Source: an uncultured Oscillospiraceae bacterium | GTDB lineage: Bacteria > Bacillota > Clostridia > Oscillospirales > Acutalibacteraceae | DNA: 64,000 nucleotides | Assembly (NCBI GenBank): GCA_900547105.1 | Contig: URFL01000004.1 | Span: 62,001-126,000, forward strand | Reading direction: 5' to 3' | Part shown: positions 1-9,262 of the stretch, one piece after another | How positions within the stretch are numbered: the first letter of the stretch is position 1 | Layout: each line of letters begins with the position of its first letter | The notes under the pieces: generated by a model | Database searches by the model: none | What the model saw: the letters and a program-made list of their open reading frames with translations, nothing else | Told to the model about the DNA's origin: nothing | Made by a program: the position numbers and the translations under genes

Positions 1-1852
1 CGGAACCGTCCAGATTGCGTCCCTGCGCTTCGGACAGATACAACGCCCGCTGCGCCCGCGTCAACGCCACAAACGCCAGCCGGCGTTCCTCCTCCATACC
101 CGGACGGGTGCGGATTTTGCGGGAGGGGAAAATGCCCTCGTTCATCCCGCACACGAACACATACGGAAATTCCAGCCCTTTGGCGGTGTGTACCGTCATC
201 AACCGCACCCGATCGCGGGTGTCCTCGGCGTCGCGGTTGGTGAACAGCGCCACATGGGCGAGATAATGCTCCAACGTGCTTTCTTCGCCGCAGGAGGTTT
301 CGTATTCATACAACGACTGTTTCAGCTCCGCCAAATTATCCAGCCGTTCCTGGCTGCCCTCGGTGCGCAGCATCCGCTCGTACCCGCTTTCGTCCAGCAG
401 CGCGGACAACAGCTCGGAAATGGGTCGGTCGGCATAATCGGCAAACGATCCGACCAGCCGCACAAAGGCGGCGGCTTTGGTACCTTTGAAGATCTCATCC
501 TCCAGCGTGGCGGTCAGCGCCTGGAACAACGAGCAGTCATGCGTCGCGGCATATTCCTGCAAAAAGCGCATCCGGCGCTGGCCGATGTTGCGCCGCGGCA
601 CATTGGCGATACGCGCAAAGGAGAGATCGTCCCGATACGCGATCATCCGCAGATAGGACAGCGCGTCTTTGATCTCGGCGCGACCAAAAAACGGTGCGCC
701 GCTGGAAATGGTATAAGGAATCTTGGCTTGCAGCAGTGCGTCCTCCACCCCGCGGGACACATAGTGGGCGCGATACAGCACCGCCATCTCGCGATACGAC
801 ACGCCCTCCTCATGCAGTGCGGCGATCTCCTGTGCGATCCAGTGGCACTCCGCTTCGGCGGTGTCGCCATGGAAATACCACACCGGCGCACCATCCGGCA
901 ACATCGGGATCAACTGCTTTTTGATGCGATGCACGTTGCGGTCGATCAGCGAGTTCGCTGCCTTCAGAATGGACGGTGTGCTGCGATAGTTTTGCATCAT
1001 CATGATCGTTTGGGTGGTGGGAAACACCTTATCGAAATCCAGCAGATAGCGTACGCTCGCCCCCCGCCAGGTATAGATGGTCTGGTCGGGGTCACCCACG
1101 ATAAACAGGTTTTTGTGATAGCCGCACAGCACCCGCATCAGGTCATATTGCGGCTGGTCGATGTCCTGAAACTCGTCGATCATAATATATTCCAGACGCC
1201 GCTGCCATTTTTCGCGAATGTCCGGGTGCTGCTTAAAAATATACAGCGAGAATTTGATCAGATCGTTATAATCCAGTCCAAAGCACTTCTTTTGCTGATA
1301 CAAATAGCCATAGAAGATGATGTCGGCGGGGCTTTCGGCATTCTCGTATTTTTGACGCAGGGTGTCCAGCGACAGGGTGATGAGATCGCGGTAATAATCC
1401 GGCTGGTGCACCAGCTTGCGCATTTCGATCATATCCCGCGCCTTGCTGAAGGTCATATCCCGCAGGGTGAGCTGCCGCTCTTCGTAGATAATGGCGAGCA
1501 TCGCGTCGATATCGGTGTTGTCCAGCACCAGAAAGCTCTTCGGATACTGCACCGCATGGCTGTCCTCTTGCAGCACCGACACGCAAAAGCCGTGGAAGGT
1601 GTTGATATAGCCGGTGTCGTTATCCCCTGTCAACCGATGGATACGCTGGCGCATTTCGGCGGCGGATTTGTTGGTGAAGGTGACGCACAAAATGTGACCG
1701 GGCAGCACACCCAGCTCGTTGACCAGATAAGCAAACCGGTGCGCCAGCGCGCGGGTTTTGCCCGACCCCGCGCCCGCGATCACCCGCACCACCCCTTCGG
1801 TGGTGGTCACAGCGGCGCGTTGGGCATCGTTCAGCCCTTGCAGCAGATCCAT
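1..1852 (-). CDS. UvrD/PcrA-family ATP-dependent DNA helicase (3' end beyond window)
   Basis: Superfamily 1A 3'-5' DNA helicase, used in repair and in clearing DNA of bound proteins or stalled complexes. The 617 codons present start MDLLQGLNDAQRAAV; the Walker A motif AGAGSGKT is at residues 26-33, followed by TFTNKSAAEMRQR (motif Ia), IDEFQDID (motif II, Walker B), GDPDQTIYTWRGA (motif III) and TVHTAKGLEF (motif V). The reading frame is still open at the left edge, so the C-terminus is missing. The start is set by GGGAGG seven bases upstream. A consensus sigma-A promoter and a LexA-like box precede it. PcrA, UvrD and other UvrD-like helicases cannot be separated without the C-terminal end. 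Confidence 0.93.
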   Translation of the reverse strand, partial: MDLLQGLNDAQRAAVTTTEGVVRVIAGAGSGKTRALAHRFAYLVNELGVLPGHILCVTFTNKSAAEMRQRIHRLTGDNDTGYINTFHGFCVSVLQEDSHAVQYPKSFLVLDNTDIDAMLAIIYEERQLTLRDMTFSKARDMIEMRKLVHQPDYYRDLITLSLDTLRQKYENAESPADIIFYGYLYQQKKCFGLDYNDLIKFSLYIFKQHPDIREKWQRRLEYIMIDEFQDIDQPQYDLMRVLCGYHKNLFIVGDPDQTIYTWRGASVRYLLDFDKVFPTTQTIMMMQNYRSTPSILKAANSLIDRNVHRIKKQLIPMLPDGAPVWYFHGDTAEAECHWIAQEIAALHEEGVSYREMAVLYRAHYVSRGVEDALLQAKIPYTISSGAPFFGRAEIKDALSYLRMIAYRDDLSFARIANVPRRNIGQRRMRFLQEYAATHDCSLFQALTATLEDEIFKGTKAAAFVRLVGSFADYADRPISELLSALLDESGYERMLRTEGSQERLDNLAELKQSLYEYETSCGEESTLEHYLAHVALFTNRDAEDTRDRVRLMTVHTAKGLEFPYVFVCGMNEGIFPSRKIRTRPGMEEERRLAFVALTRAQRALYLSEAQGRNLDGS

Positions 1853-1873
1853 GCGGTCACCTCCCAGCAAATT

Positions 1874-1887
1874 CAAACAAATGTTCT
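1874..1887. promoter_or_regulatory. LexA-like SOS box at the helicase transcription start
   Basis: Read on the minus strand this is AGAACATTTGTTTG, which resembles the Gram-positive LexA box CGAACRNRYGTTYC (GAAC-4 nt-GTTT core; about 11 of 14 positions). It sits just downstream of the -10 hexamer, where a repressor would block initiation. The half-sites are imperfect, so this is a candidate only. Confidence 0.45.
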
Positions 1888-1893
1888 TTTCGC

Positions 1894-1922
1894 ATTATAC
1901 TCCCTTTTGCCGCCGGTGTCAA
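1894..1922 (-). promoter_or_regulatory. Sigma-A promoter of the UvrD-like helicase
   Basis: On the minus strand TTGACA and TATAAT are separated by exactly 17 bases, a full consensus match. Predicted initiation is near 1887, about 35 bases upstream of the start codon. A TGTCGAA (Spo0A-type) heptamer lies further upstream at 1985-1991. Confidence 0.85.
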
Positions 1923-2054
1923 GCGCCGGATGGGACGATAAAGCAGCACGCAGCGAGAGCGCTTTTTTCGGGTGTTGGCGCTTTTTCGACACGCTTTTTG
2001 CGGATGTTCGATGAAAATATTTGTAAACAATCTATGACCATTGACGCGGTTTTC

Positions 2055-2083
2055 TTGACAGAGAGGACATTTTTTCCTATAAT
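2055..2083 (+). promoter_or_regulatory. Sigma-A promoter of the MarR-citrate synthase operon
   Basis: TTGACA, 17-base spacer, TATAAT: a perfect consensus promoter on the plus strand. Immediately downstream a small dyad GTTC-6 nt-GAAC (2091-2104) could be an autoregulatory operator for the following MarR protein; this is inference. Confidence 0.85.
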
Positions 2084-2137
2084 GGATATTGTTCAAAAAC
2101 GAACTGTTTGCAATTACCGATGGATGAGGCGGTCTGT

Positions 2138-2590
2138 ATGAACACCATGCTGGAATATTTATATGCCGGACAAGAGCTGTACGGCGCACTGCTCGGGCCG
2201 CTGCGCACCCGGTATCAGCTGACCACCACCGAGCTGCTGGTGCTGCTGTGCCTCGCGAACGACCCGCAGCATGATACCGCCCGCGATATTGTGGAAACGC
2301 TGCGCATTGCCAAATCGCATGTGTCGGTGTCGGTGCGGGCGCTGGAAAAGCGCGGATATATCGAAGGTGCGTACCAGGGCAGCAACCGCCGCACCATCCA
2401 TTTGCGGCTGTGCGAGCCGGCGATGGAGATCATCGCGGCGGCGAGACAGGCACAAGGGCAGTTTCTCACCATTTTGGAGCAGGATTTTTCCGATGAGGAG
2501 CGCGCACGGTTCCGGCAATATCTGCACCGGATGAACAACAACATTCACACCTATTTGAACGAACGATCGGCGCCTCCCCTGCCGGGTTAA
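2138..2590 (+). CDS. MarR-family transcriptional regulator
   Basis: A protein of 150 residues with the MarR winged-helix layout: an N-terminal dimerisation helix, then LTTTELLVLLCLAN (helix 2), the recognition region AKSHVSVSVRALEKRGYI at about residues 60-77, the wing GAYQGSNRRTIHLRL, and C-terminal helices with LEQDFSDEERARFRQYL. The ATG at 2138 is preferred because GAGGCGG lies just upstream; in-frame alternatives are ATG 2120 and TTG 2108. It is the first gene after a consensus promoter, 49 bases before a second MarR-like gene, and divergent from the helicase. Ligand and targets are unknown; control of the downstream citrate synthase operon is likely but inferred. Confidence 0.8.
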   Translation: MNTMLEYLYAGQELYGALLGPLRTRYQLTTTELLVLLCLANDPQHDTARDIVETLRIAKSHVSVSVRALEKRGYIEGAYQGSNRRTIHLRLCEPAMEIIAAARQAQGQFLTILEQDFSDEERARFRQYLHRMNNNIHTYLNERSAPPLPG

Positions 2591-2639
2591 ATCGACGGCA
2601 CGCCGGTTTTGACACATACGCGACGGAAAGGAGCTTTTC

Positions 2640-3116
2640 ATGGCCACACACGCAGATACCGCACAGCTGATCCACGAACTGATCTTGCATCGCTACCGTA
2701 TGAGTGACGGCGTGGCACAGGCTCATGTGGAAGAATTGGATATTCCGGGCTATCTGGCGCTGCACCGGATCGCGGATACCGCCGCGAACAAGGACGACCC
2801 GAACGGACGCACCTATTTGCAGGATCTGGCAGACAATATGCAGGTGTCGGTGCGGCAGGTGTCCAAGCTCGCCGAAAGTCTGCGCGACCGCGGGCTGGTG
2901 CAATGGGCACACGACGGCAACGGTGACGAGGGCACCTATGTGGTCATCACCGACGCCGGACGGCGGCTGATGACCGGAAAGGAACAGGCGCTGAAAGATT
3001 ATTACAGCCGCGTGGTCGAAGCATACGGCCGCGACGAGCTGCGGCAGCTGCTTGGTATGATGCAGCGGCTGGAAACGGTGATGAACGCTGCATGGAACGA
3101 AACGGAGGTCAAATGA
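2640..3116 (+). CDS. MarR-like winged-helix regulator
   Basis: A protein of 158 residues. A winged helix-turn-helix is visible in the middle: TYLQDLADNMQVSVRQVSK is the HTH, then LAESLRDRGLVQWAHDGN leads into the wing and EGTYVVITDAGRRL closes it. The C-terminal helix YGRDELRQLLGMMQRLETV resembles the MarR dimerisation helix. The start is fixed by AAAGGAG eight bases upstream. It lies between another MarR gene and citrate synthase; its stop codon is one base before the citrate synthase ATG, so the two are almost certainly translated from one mRNA. The effector is unknown. Confidence 0.75.
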   Translation: MATHADTAQLIHELILHRYRMSDGVAQAHVEELDIPGYLALHRIADTAANKDDPNGRTYLQDLADNMQVSVRQVSKLAESLRDRGLVQWAHDGNGDEGTYVVITDAGRRLMTGKEQALKDYYSRVVEAYGRDELRQLLGMMQRLETVMNAAWNETEVK

Positions 3117-3117
3117 T

Positions 3118-4443
3118 ATGCTGACAGAACAAACAACGGCTTATTTTGGCGCACAGGAAGCGGTTTGCCGCAAAAACGACAACATCGCCCCGCGTCTTTA
3201 CGAAGAATACGGCGTGAACAAAGGCTTGCGCGATGAAAAGGGCAACGGTGTGTTGGCCGGGCTGACCAACATTTCCAAAATCGTGTCCTCCAAAATCGTG
3301 GACGGCAAAAAGGAATCCTGTGACGGCGAGCTGTGGTACCGCGGTTATCGCGTGGAAAAGCTCATCAACGATCTGGGCGATGAAATGGGTTTTGAAAAAA
3401 TCGCCTATCTGCTGCTGATGGGCGAGCTGCCCTCGCCGGAGGAACTGGCGACCTTCACCAAACAGATCAGCGATTTTCGCACGCTGCCCACCAATTTTGC
3501 GCGGGATGTCATTATGAAAGCGCCCAGCGGCGACATTATGAACTCGATGACCCGCAGCATTTTGACGCTGGCATCCTACGACAAAAACGCCAACGACACC
3601 AGCGTCAGCAACTCGCTGCGCCAGTGTGTGCAGCTGGTCAGCGAATTCCCGCTGCTGGCGGTATACGGCTATCACGCCTACAACTACTACGAGAATCAGG
3701 ACAGCATGATCATTCACCGCCCGGATCCGTCGTTGTCCACCGCCGAAAACATTTTGCGTATTCTGCGCCCGGACAAACAGTATACCCACACCGAGGCGAA
3801 GGTGTTGGACACCGCGCTGATCCTGCATATGGAGCACGGCGGCGGCAACAACTCCACCTTTACCACCCGCGTGGTCACCTCGTCCGGGTCGGACACCTAT
3901 TCCACCATTGCGGCGGCGATGTCCTCGCTGAAGGGACCCAAGCACGGCGGCGCCAACATCAAGGTGATGGAAATGATGACCGACATCCGCGCCCATGTGC
4001 GCGATTTTGAGGACAAGGACGAGATCGCGGCGTATCTGTCCAAAATCATTGACAAAGAAGCGTTTGACCGCAAGGGGCTGGTCTACGGCATGGGGCACGC
4101 GGTGTACTCGCTGTCCGACCCGCGCGAACGCGTGTTTAAGCGCTATGTGGAAGAGCTGGTGGTGGAAAAGAACCGCGAGCACGACTACCAGCTGTACAAA
4201 AATGTGGAGGAGCTGGCTCCCCTGCTGATCGCGCAAAAGCGGCATATTTTCAAGGGTGTCAGCCCCAACGTGGACTTTTACAGCGGCTTTGTGTACGAGA
4301 TGCTCGGCATTCCGCAGGAGCTGTACACCGCGATGTTCGCGATCGCCCGCATCGTCGGGTGGAGCGCCCACCGCATTGAAGAGCTGATCTGCATGGACAA
4401 GATCATCCGCCCCGCGTACAAGAGCGTGATGGAAGAAAAATAA
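3118..4443 (+). CDS. Citrate synthase
   Basis: Condenses oxaloacetate and acetyl-CoA to citrate, feeding 2-oxoglutarate and glutamate synthesis in anaerobes with an incomplete TCA cycle. The 441-residue protein shows the family signatures in order: MEHGGGNNSTF with the substrate-binding histidine, GPKHGGAN, YGMGHAVYSLSDPRER with the second catalytic histidine, and SPNVDFYSGFVYEMLGIP. The N-terminal part before about residue 60 is longer than in the E. coli enzyme, as in a citrate synthase type common in Clostridia and Bacteroidetes. The ATG follows a GGAGG site that lies inside the preceding gene. A 2-methylcitrate synthase activity cannot be excluded from sequence alone. Confidence 0.93.
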   Translation: MLTEQTTAYFGAQEAVCRKNDNIAPRLYEEYGVNKGLRDEKGNGVLAGLTNISKIVSSKIVDGKKESCDGELWYRGYRVEKLINDLGDEMGFEKIAYLLLMGELPSPEELATFTKQISDFRTLPTNFARDVIMKAPSGDIMNSMTRSILTLASYDKNANDTSVSNSLRQCVQLVSEFPLLAVYGYHAYNYYENQDSMIIHRPDPSLSTAENILRILRPDKQYTHTEAKVLDTALILHMEHGGGNNSTFTTRVVTSSGSDTYSTIAAAMSSLKGPKHGGANIKVMEMMTDIRAHVRDFEDKDEIAAYLSKIIDKEAFDRKGLVYGMGHAVYSLSDPRERVFKRYVEELVVEKNREHDYQLYKNVEELAPLLIAQKRHIFKGVSPNVDFYSGFVYEMLGIPQELYTAMFAIARIVGWSAHRIEELICMDKIIRPAYKSVMEEK

Positions 4444-4456
4444 TCGACACGGCAAG

Positions 4457-4497
4457 CCGCCGGGTGCATAGCTGCGAAAGCAGTATGTGCCCGGCGG
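4457..4497 (+). terminator. Stem-loop after citrate synthase
   Basis: CCGCCGGGTGCATA pairs with TATGTGCCCGGCGG (two internal mismatches) and the loop contains a small GCTG/CAG stem. The following bases, TTTATCTATAT, are only moderately U-rich, so this is a probable but not perfect intrinsic terminator. Confidence 0.7.
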
Positions 4498-4541
4498 TTT
4501 ATCTATATCAAAAGTTGATGGATACAATGCTATAACGGTAT

Positions 4542-4570
4542 TTTACGCGGGGTTGCTTTGGTGATACAAT
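4542..4570 (+). promoter_or_regulatory. Probable phosphoketolase promoter
   Basis: TTTACG, 17 bases, TACAAT, ending about 60 bases before the start codon. Other weaker -10-like hexamers (TATAAC at about 4531) are nearby, so the exact promoter is uncertain. Confidence 0.5.
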
Positions 4571-4630
4571 GGAATCAGATAAATTAGATATGGCGGCAAA
4601 ACGCCGCCATGATCAGAAAGAAGGATGACC

Positions 4631-7012
4631 ATGCAAGAGAACACCTGTCTGGAAAAACAGCCGCTGTCGCAGGAAATGCTGGACAAGATGAACGCCTATT
4701 GGCGTGCCGCCAACTATCTGTCGGCCGGCCAGCTGTATCTGCTGGACAACCCCCTGCTGCGTGAGCCGCTGACTATGGATCACATCAAGAAAAAGATCGT
4801 GGGTCACTGGGGCACTGTGCCGGGACAAAACTTTGTGTATGTCCATTGCAACCGCGCCATCAAACGGTATGATCTGGATATGATCCTGCTGTCCGGTCCC
4901 GGACACGGCGGCAACTTCCTGATCGCCAACACCTATCTGGATGGCAGCTACAGCGAAGTGTACCCCAACATCAGCCGCGATGAAGAGGGCATGAAGAAGA
5001 TGTTCAAGCAGTTCTCCTTCCCCTGCGGCGTTCCCAGCCACTGCGCGCCGGAAACCCCCGGTTCCATCAACGAGGGCGGCGAGCTGGGCTATTCCATTGC
5101 GCACGCGTTTGGCGCGGTGTTTGACAACCCCGATCTGATCGCGACCGTGGTGGTGGGCGACGGCGAAGCCGAGACCGGTCCGCTGGCAACCTCCTGGCAG
5201 TCCAACAAGTTCTTAAATCCGGTCACTGACGGCGCGGTGCTGCCGATTTTGCATCTGAACGGCTACAAGATCAGCAACCCGACCATCTTCTCGCGTATTC
5301 CGCACGACGAGATCGAGAGCTTCTTCAAAGGCTGCGGTTGGAAACCGTACTTTGTCGAGGGCGACGACCCCATGACCATGCACCGCAAAATGGCGGAAAC
5401 CATGGACACCGTGATCGAAGAGATCAAGGCGATCCAGAAAAACGCCCGCGAAAACGACGACACGGCGCGCCCGGCGTGGCCGATGATCGTGCTGCGCACT
5501 CCCAAGGGCTGGACCGGTCCCAAGGTGGTGGACGGTCAGCAGATCGAAGGCTCGTTCCGCGCGCACCAGGTGCCGCTGAGCATGGAATCGCCCGAGCATC
5601 TGGGCTTGCTGAAGGATTGGCTGGAAAGCTACCACGCGGAAGAGCTGTTTGACGAAAACGGTCGGCTGATCCCCGAGCTGGAAGAGCTGGCTCCCAAAGG
5701 TGATGCGCGTTTGGGCGCGAACCCGCACGCCAACGGCGGCTTGTTGCTGAAGGATCTGCGCCTGCCCGATTTCCGCACCTACGGTATTGAAGTCGATCCC
5801 GGCAAGACCAAAGCGCAGGATATGATCGAGCTGGGCGGTTACATCCGCGACATCTTCAAGCTGAACGAAGAAAACAAAAACTTCCGCATCTTTGGACCGG
5901 ACGAGAGCATGTCCAACCGGCTGTACAAAGTGTTTGAAGCGCAGAATCGCGATTGGAACGCCGAGCTGCTGGACACCGACGATTGCTTGGCGCATGACGG
6001 CCGCATTATGGACGGTATGCTGAGCGAGCATATGTGCGAAGGCTGGCTGGAGGGTTATCTGCTGACCGGTCGTCACGGCTTCTTCGCCAGCTACGAAGCG
6101 TTTATCCGCATTGTAGACTCGATGGCGGCGCAGCACGCGAAATGGCTGAAGGTGTGCAACCAGCTGTCCTGGCGTCAGCCCATCGCTTCGCTGAACTTTA
6201 TTCTGACCTCCAACGTGTGGCAGCAGGATCACAACGGCTTTACCCATCAGGATCCCGGCTTCCTGGATCACATCGCCAACAAAAAAGCGGATGTGGTGCG
6301 CATGTATCTGCCGCCGGACACCAACTGCCTGCTGTCCTGCTTTGACCACTGCATCAAGAGCAAAAACTATGTCAACGCCATTGTGGCGTCCAAACACCCC
6401 AGCTGCCAGTGGCTGTCGATGGAGCAGGCGGTCAAACACTGCACCCAGGGCATCGGCATTTGGGAGTGGGCGAGCAACGATTGCGGCGAAGAGCCGGATC
6501 TGGTGATGGCTTGCTGCGGCGACACCCCGACGCTGGAAACCATGGCGGCAGTCACCATTTTGCGTGACGAGATGCCGGAGCTGAAGATCCGTGTGGTCAA
6601 CGTGGTCGACCTGTTCAAAATGCAGTCGGATCGCAAGCACCCCCACGGCCTCAGCGACGCGGAATATGACGCGATCTTCACCAAAGATACGCCCATCATC
6701 TTTGCGTTCCACGGCTATCCGACGCTGATCCACGAGCTGACCTTCGAGCGCAACAACCACAATATGTCGGTTCACGGGTATCAGGAAGAGGGCACCATCA
6801 CCACCCCGTTCGATATGCGTGTGCAAAACCAGATCGACCGCTTTGATCTGGTGAAAGACGCAGTGATGCATCTGCCGCAGCTGGGCAACAAGGCTTCGCA
6901 CCTGATCCAGAAGATGAACAACAAGCTGGTCGAGCACAAGCAGTACATTGCCGAATACGGCCAGGATATGGACGAGATCCGCAATTGGGAATGGCATACG
7001 CCGGAACAATAA
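4631..7012 (+). CDS. xfp: Phosphoketolase (xylulose-5-phosphate/fructose-6-phosphate)
   Basis: Thiamine-diphosphate enzyme that cleaves xylulose-5-phosphate (and often fructose-6-phosphate) with phosphate to give acetyl-phosphate plus glyceraldehyde-3-phosphate or erythrose-4-phosphate. The 793-residue length fits the family. Visible signatures are SGPGHGG, GELGYSIAHAFGA, the ThDP/Mg motif VVGDGEAETGPLATSW with NKFLNP, and in the second half VWQQDHNGFTHQDPGFLDH and KHPSCQWLSMEQA. The ATG at 4631 is chosen over the one at 4625 because AAGAAGGA is then correctly spaced. It is a single gene between terminators. Preference for the pentose or hexose substrate cannot be read from the sequence. Confidence 0.95.
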   Translation: MQENTCLEKQPLSQEMLDKMNAYWRAANYLSAGQLYLLDNPLLREPLTMDHIKKKIVGHWGTVPGQNFVYVHCNRAIKRYDLDMILLSGPGHGGNFLIANTYLDGSYSEVYPNISRDEEGMKKMFKQFSFPCGVPSHCAPETPGSINEGGELGYSIAHAFGAVFDNPDLIATVVVGDGEAETGPLATSWQSNKFLNPVTDGAVLPILHLNGYKISNPTIFSRIPHDEIESFFKGCGWKPYFVEGDDPMTMHRKMAETMDTVIEEIKAIQKNARENDDTARPAWPMIVLRTPKGWTGPKVVDGQQIEGSFRAHQVPLSMESPEHLGLLKDWLESYHAEELFDENGRLIPELEELAPKGDARLGANPHANGGLLLKDLRLPDFRTYGIEVDPGKTKAQDMIELGGYIRDIFKLNEENKNFRIFGPDESMSNRLYKVFEAQNRDWNAELLDTDDCLAHDGRIMDGMLSEHMCEGWLEGYLLTGRHGFFASYEAFIRIVDSMAAQHAKWLKVCNQLSWRQPIASLNFILTSNVWQQDHNGFTHQDPGFLDHIANKKADVVRMYLPPDTNCLLSCFDHCIKSKNYVNAIVASKHPSCQWLSMEQAVKHCTQGIGIWEWASNDCGEEPDLVMACCGDTPTLETMAAVTILRDEMPELKIRVVNVVDLFKMQSDRKHPHGLSDAEYDAIFTKDTPIIFAFHGYPTLIHELTFERNNHNMSVHGYQEEGTITTPFDMRVQNQIDRFDLVKDAVMHLPQLGNKASHLIQKMNNKLVEHKQYIAEYGQDMDEIRNWEWHTPEQ

Positions 7013-7026
7013 GCGAATATACGAAG

Positions 7027-7058
7027 AAGGCGCCGCACGAAATCGTGCGGCGCCTTTG
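7027..7058. terminator. Terminator between converging xfp and rsh
   Basis: AAGGCGCCGCACG and CGTGCGGCGCCTT form a perfect 13-bp stem around a four-base loop, followed by TTGTTG on the plus strand. The reverse strand has CTTCTTCG after the stem, so it may serve both converging genes. Confidence 0.85.
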
Positions 7059-7081
7059 TTGTGTATACAAGCGGAAAAGCG

Positions 7082-9262
7082 TCAGCTTTTTCCCTGGCGG
7101 ATCACCTTTTGCATCCCCGGAATTTTGGACAGGCGGCTGATCACCATTTGCAGATGTTCCACACTGCCCACCCCCACGGTCACGCTAAGATAGGCAGTGC
7201 CTTCTTTGGGTTCGCGCGCGTAGAAATCGTGGATGGTCACATGCATCGCGGTCAGCTGGGCGGTGACATCCGCCAGCAAGCCGTCGCGGTCGGTCGCCTG
7301 AATTTGCAGCGCGGCCTTGAATTCCGCTTTCACGCTGTTTTCCCATTCCACCTTGACCCAGCGTTCCGGTTCCTCCGCTTTGGAGATATCCAGCGGCACA
7401 TTGACGCAATCGCGTTTGTGTACCGACACGCCGAAGCCGCGGGTGATAAAGCCGATGATCTCGTCGCCCGGCACCGGGTTGCAGCAGCGGGCAAATTTCA
7501 CCAAACAGTTGTCCATATCCTGGATCACCACGCCGCCGTTGTTGTGGTGAGGCTTGGCGGGGCGTGTCGGTTCCGGCACCGTGCCCGCCTGTTTCAAGAT
7601 GCGCTGGTATTCCTCTTTCATCCGCGGGATCAAACGGGAGATGAGCACCCCGCCGTAGCCGATCGCCGCATAAAAATCGTCCAGCGTTTCGCAATGCTGT
7701 TTTTTGCATTGCGACAGCAAAAATTCATTCATCTGCTCTTCGGACAAGCGGATGCTGTTGCGGGACAGCTCGCGTTCCAACTCGGCGCGACCCTGTTCGA
7801 TGTTTTCTTCCCGCCGCTCCTTTTTGAACCAGGAGCGAATTTTGTTGCGCGCTTCGCCGGTTTTGACAAAGCTGAGCCAGTCGCGGCTGGGGCCGTGTCC
7901 CGGAGCACTGGTGGTCAGCACCTCCACGATCTCGCCGGTTTTGACCTGATGATCCAGCGGCACAATGCGGCCGTCCGCTTTCGCGCCCACCATACGGTTG
8001 CCCACCGCCGAGTGGATCGCATAGGCGAAGTCCACCACCGTGGCGCCCACCGGCAACGTGATCACATCTCCCTTGGGGGTGAACACGAACACATCGTCGG
8101 ACGACAAATCGGTTTTGATAGAGCGCACAATGTCCTGCGCATCGTCCACATCCTGCTGGCTTTCAATGAACTGCCGGATCCACGCCAGCCGTTCCTCCAG
8201 CTTATCCTTGCGCTGGATGCCCAGCTTGTATTTCCAGTGCGCCGCGATACCGTATTCCGCCGTGTAATGCATATCCCATGTGCGAATCTGCACCTCAAAC
8301 GGAATTTTCTCCTTGCTGATGACGGTGGTGTGCAGCGATTGGTACATATTCGCCTTGGGGGTGGAAATGTAGTCCTTAAACCGGTTGGGCAGCGGGCGGA
8401 ACATATCGTGCACGATACCCAGCACGTTGTAGCAATCGTTGACCGTGTCCACGATCACCCGCACCGCGTATACATCATATATTTCCTCGAACGATTTGCC
8501 CTGCATATACATTTTGCGGTAGATGCCGGTAATGCTTTTGACCCGTCCGGACACATACACCTCGATGTGGTAATCCGCCATGCGCTCTTTGATGCGCTCT
8601 TGAATGTCGTTCAAAAACGCGGTGCGCGAGGGCGTGCGCATCGCCAGCGCGTCCTCAATGTCCTTGTACGCCACCGGATCCAAAATCCGCAGCGACAGGT
8701 CCTCCAGCTCCTCTTTCACCGCGCGGATACCCAAGCGGTGCGCCAGCGGAGCGAAGATGTCCATCGTTTCCTTGGCCTTGTCGCGCTGCTTTTGCGGCGG
8801 CAGCGCGCTGATGGTGCGCATATTGTGCAGTCGGTCGGCCAGCTTGATGATGATAACACGGATGTCCTGCGACATGGCAAGCAGCATTTTGCGCACATTT
8901 TCCGCCTGCTGCTCTTCGCGGCTGGAAAACGGGATTTTGTTCAGCTTGGTTACACCGTCCACCAGCGCGGCGATGTCTGCGCCGAACTGCTTGCGGATAT
9001 CCTCCAGCGATACCGGCGTATCCTCCACCACATCGTGCAGAATCGCCGCTTCGATGCATTCGTTGTCCATGCCCAGCTCGATCAAAATGATCGCAACCTG
9101 CAGCGGATGGCAGATATATGCCTCGCCGGACGAGCGGCGCTGCCCTTCGTGCGCTTTGGTCGCCAACGCGATCGCCTGTTCTATCCGCGACCAATCGTAT
9201 TTCTTTTCGTTTTTTTCAACCAATTGCCGAAGCTCTTCGGTCAATGCTTCTTTTGTTATCAT
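7082..9262 (-). CDS. rel: Bifunctional (p)ppGpp synthetase/hydrolase (RSH)
   Basis: Makes and degrades the stringent-response alarmone. The 726 residues show the full long-RSH order: an HD hydrolase domain with HPLQVA, AILHDVVEDT and IKLADRLHNMRT; a synthetase domain with RFKDYISTPKANMYQSLH and EVQIRTWDMHYTAEYGIAAHW; a TGS domain (VFTPKGDVITLPVGATVVDFAYAIH); and a C-terminal ACT domain. The RFKD motif is the RxKD form typical of Gram-positive bifunctional enzymes, and the hydrolase residues look intact, so both activities are expected. It overlaps recJ by four bases (ATGA), implying translational coupling. Confidence 0.95.
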   Translation of the reverse strand: MITKEALTEELRQLVEKNEKKYDWSRIEQAIALATKAHEGQRRSSGEAYICHPLQVAIILIELGMDNECIEAAILHDVVEDTPVSLEDIRKQFGADIAALVDGVTKLNKIPFSSREEQQAENVRKMLLAMSQDIRVIIIKLADRLHNMRTISALPPQKQRDKAKETMDIFAPLAHRLGIRAVKEELEDLSLRILDPVAYKDIEDALAMRTPSRTAFLNDIQERIKERMADYHIEVYVSGRVKSITGIYRKMYMQGKSFEEIYDVYAVRVIVDTVNDCYNVLGIVHDMFRPLPNRFKDYISTPKANMYQSLHTTVISKEKIPFEVQIRTWDMHYTAEYGIAAHWKYKLGIQRKDKLEERLAWIRQFIESQQDVDDAQDIVRSIKTDLSSDDVFVFTPKGDVITLPVGATVVDFAYAIHSAVGNRMVGAKADGRIVPLDHQVKTGEIVEVLTTSAPGHGPSRDWLSFVKTGEARNKIRSWFKKERREENIEQGRAELERELSRNSIRLSEEQMNEFLLSQCKKQHCETLDDFYAAIGYGGVLISRLIPRMKEEYQRILKQAGTVPEPTRPAKPHHNNGGVVIQDMDNCLVKFARCCNPVPGDEIIGFITRGFGVSVHKRDCVNVPLDISKAEEPERWVKVEWENSVKAEFKAALQIQATDRDGLLADVTAQLTAMHVTIHDFYAREPKEGTAYLSVTVGVGSVEHLQMVISRLSKIPGMQKVIRQGKS

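Noticed and set aside
188..2014. Long plus-strand open frame opposite the helicase gene
   Set aside because: It is the antisense shadow of a clear UvrD-type gene; the product is rich in His/Gln/Arg with no domain, as is usual for reverse frames in GC-rich DNA.
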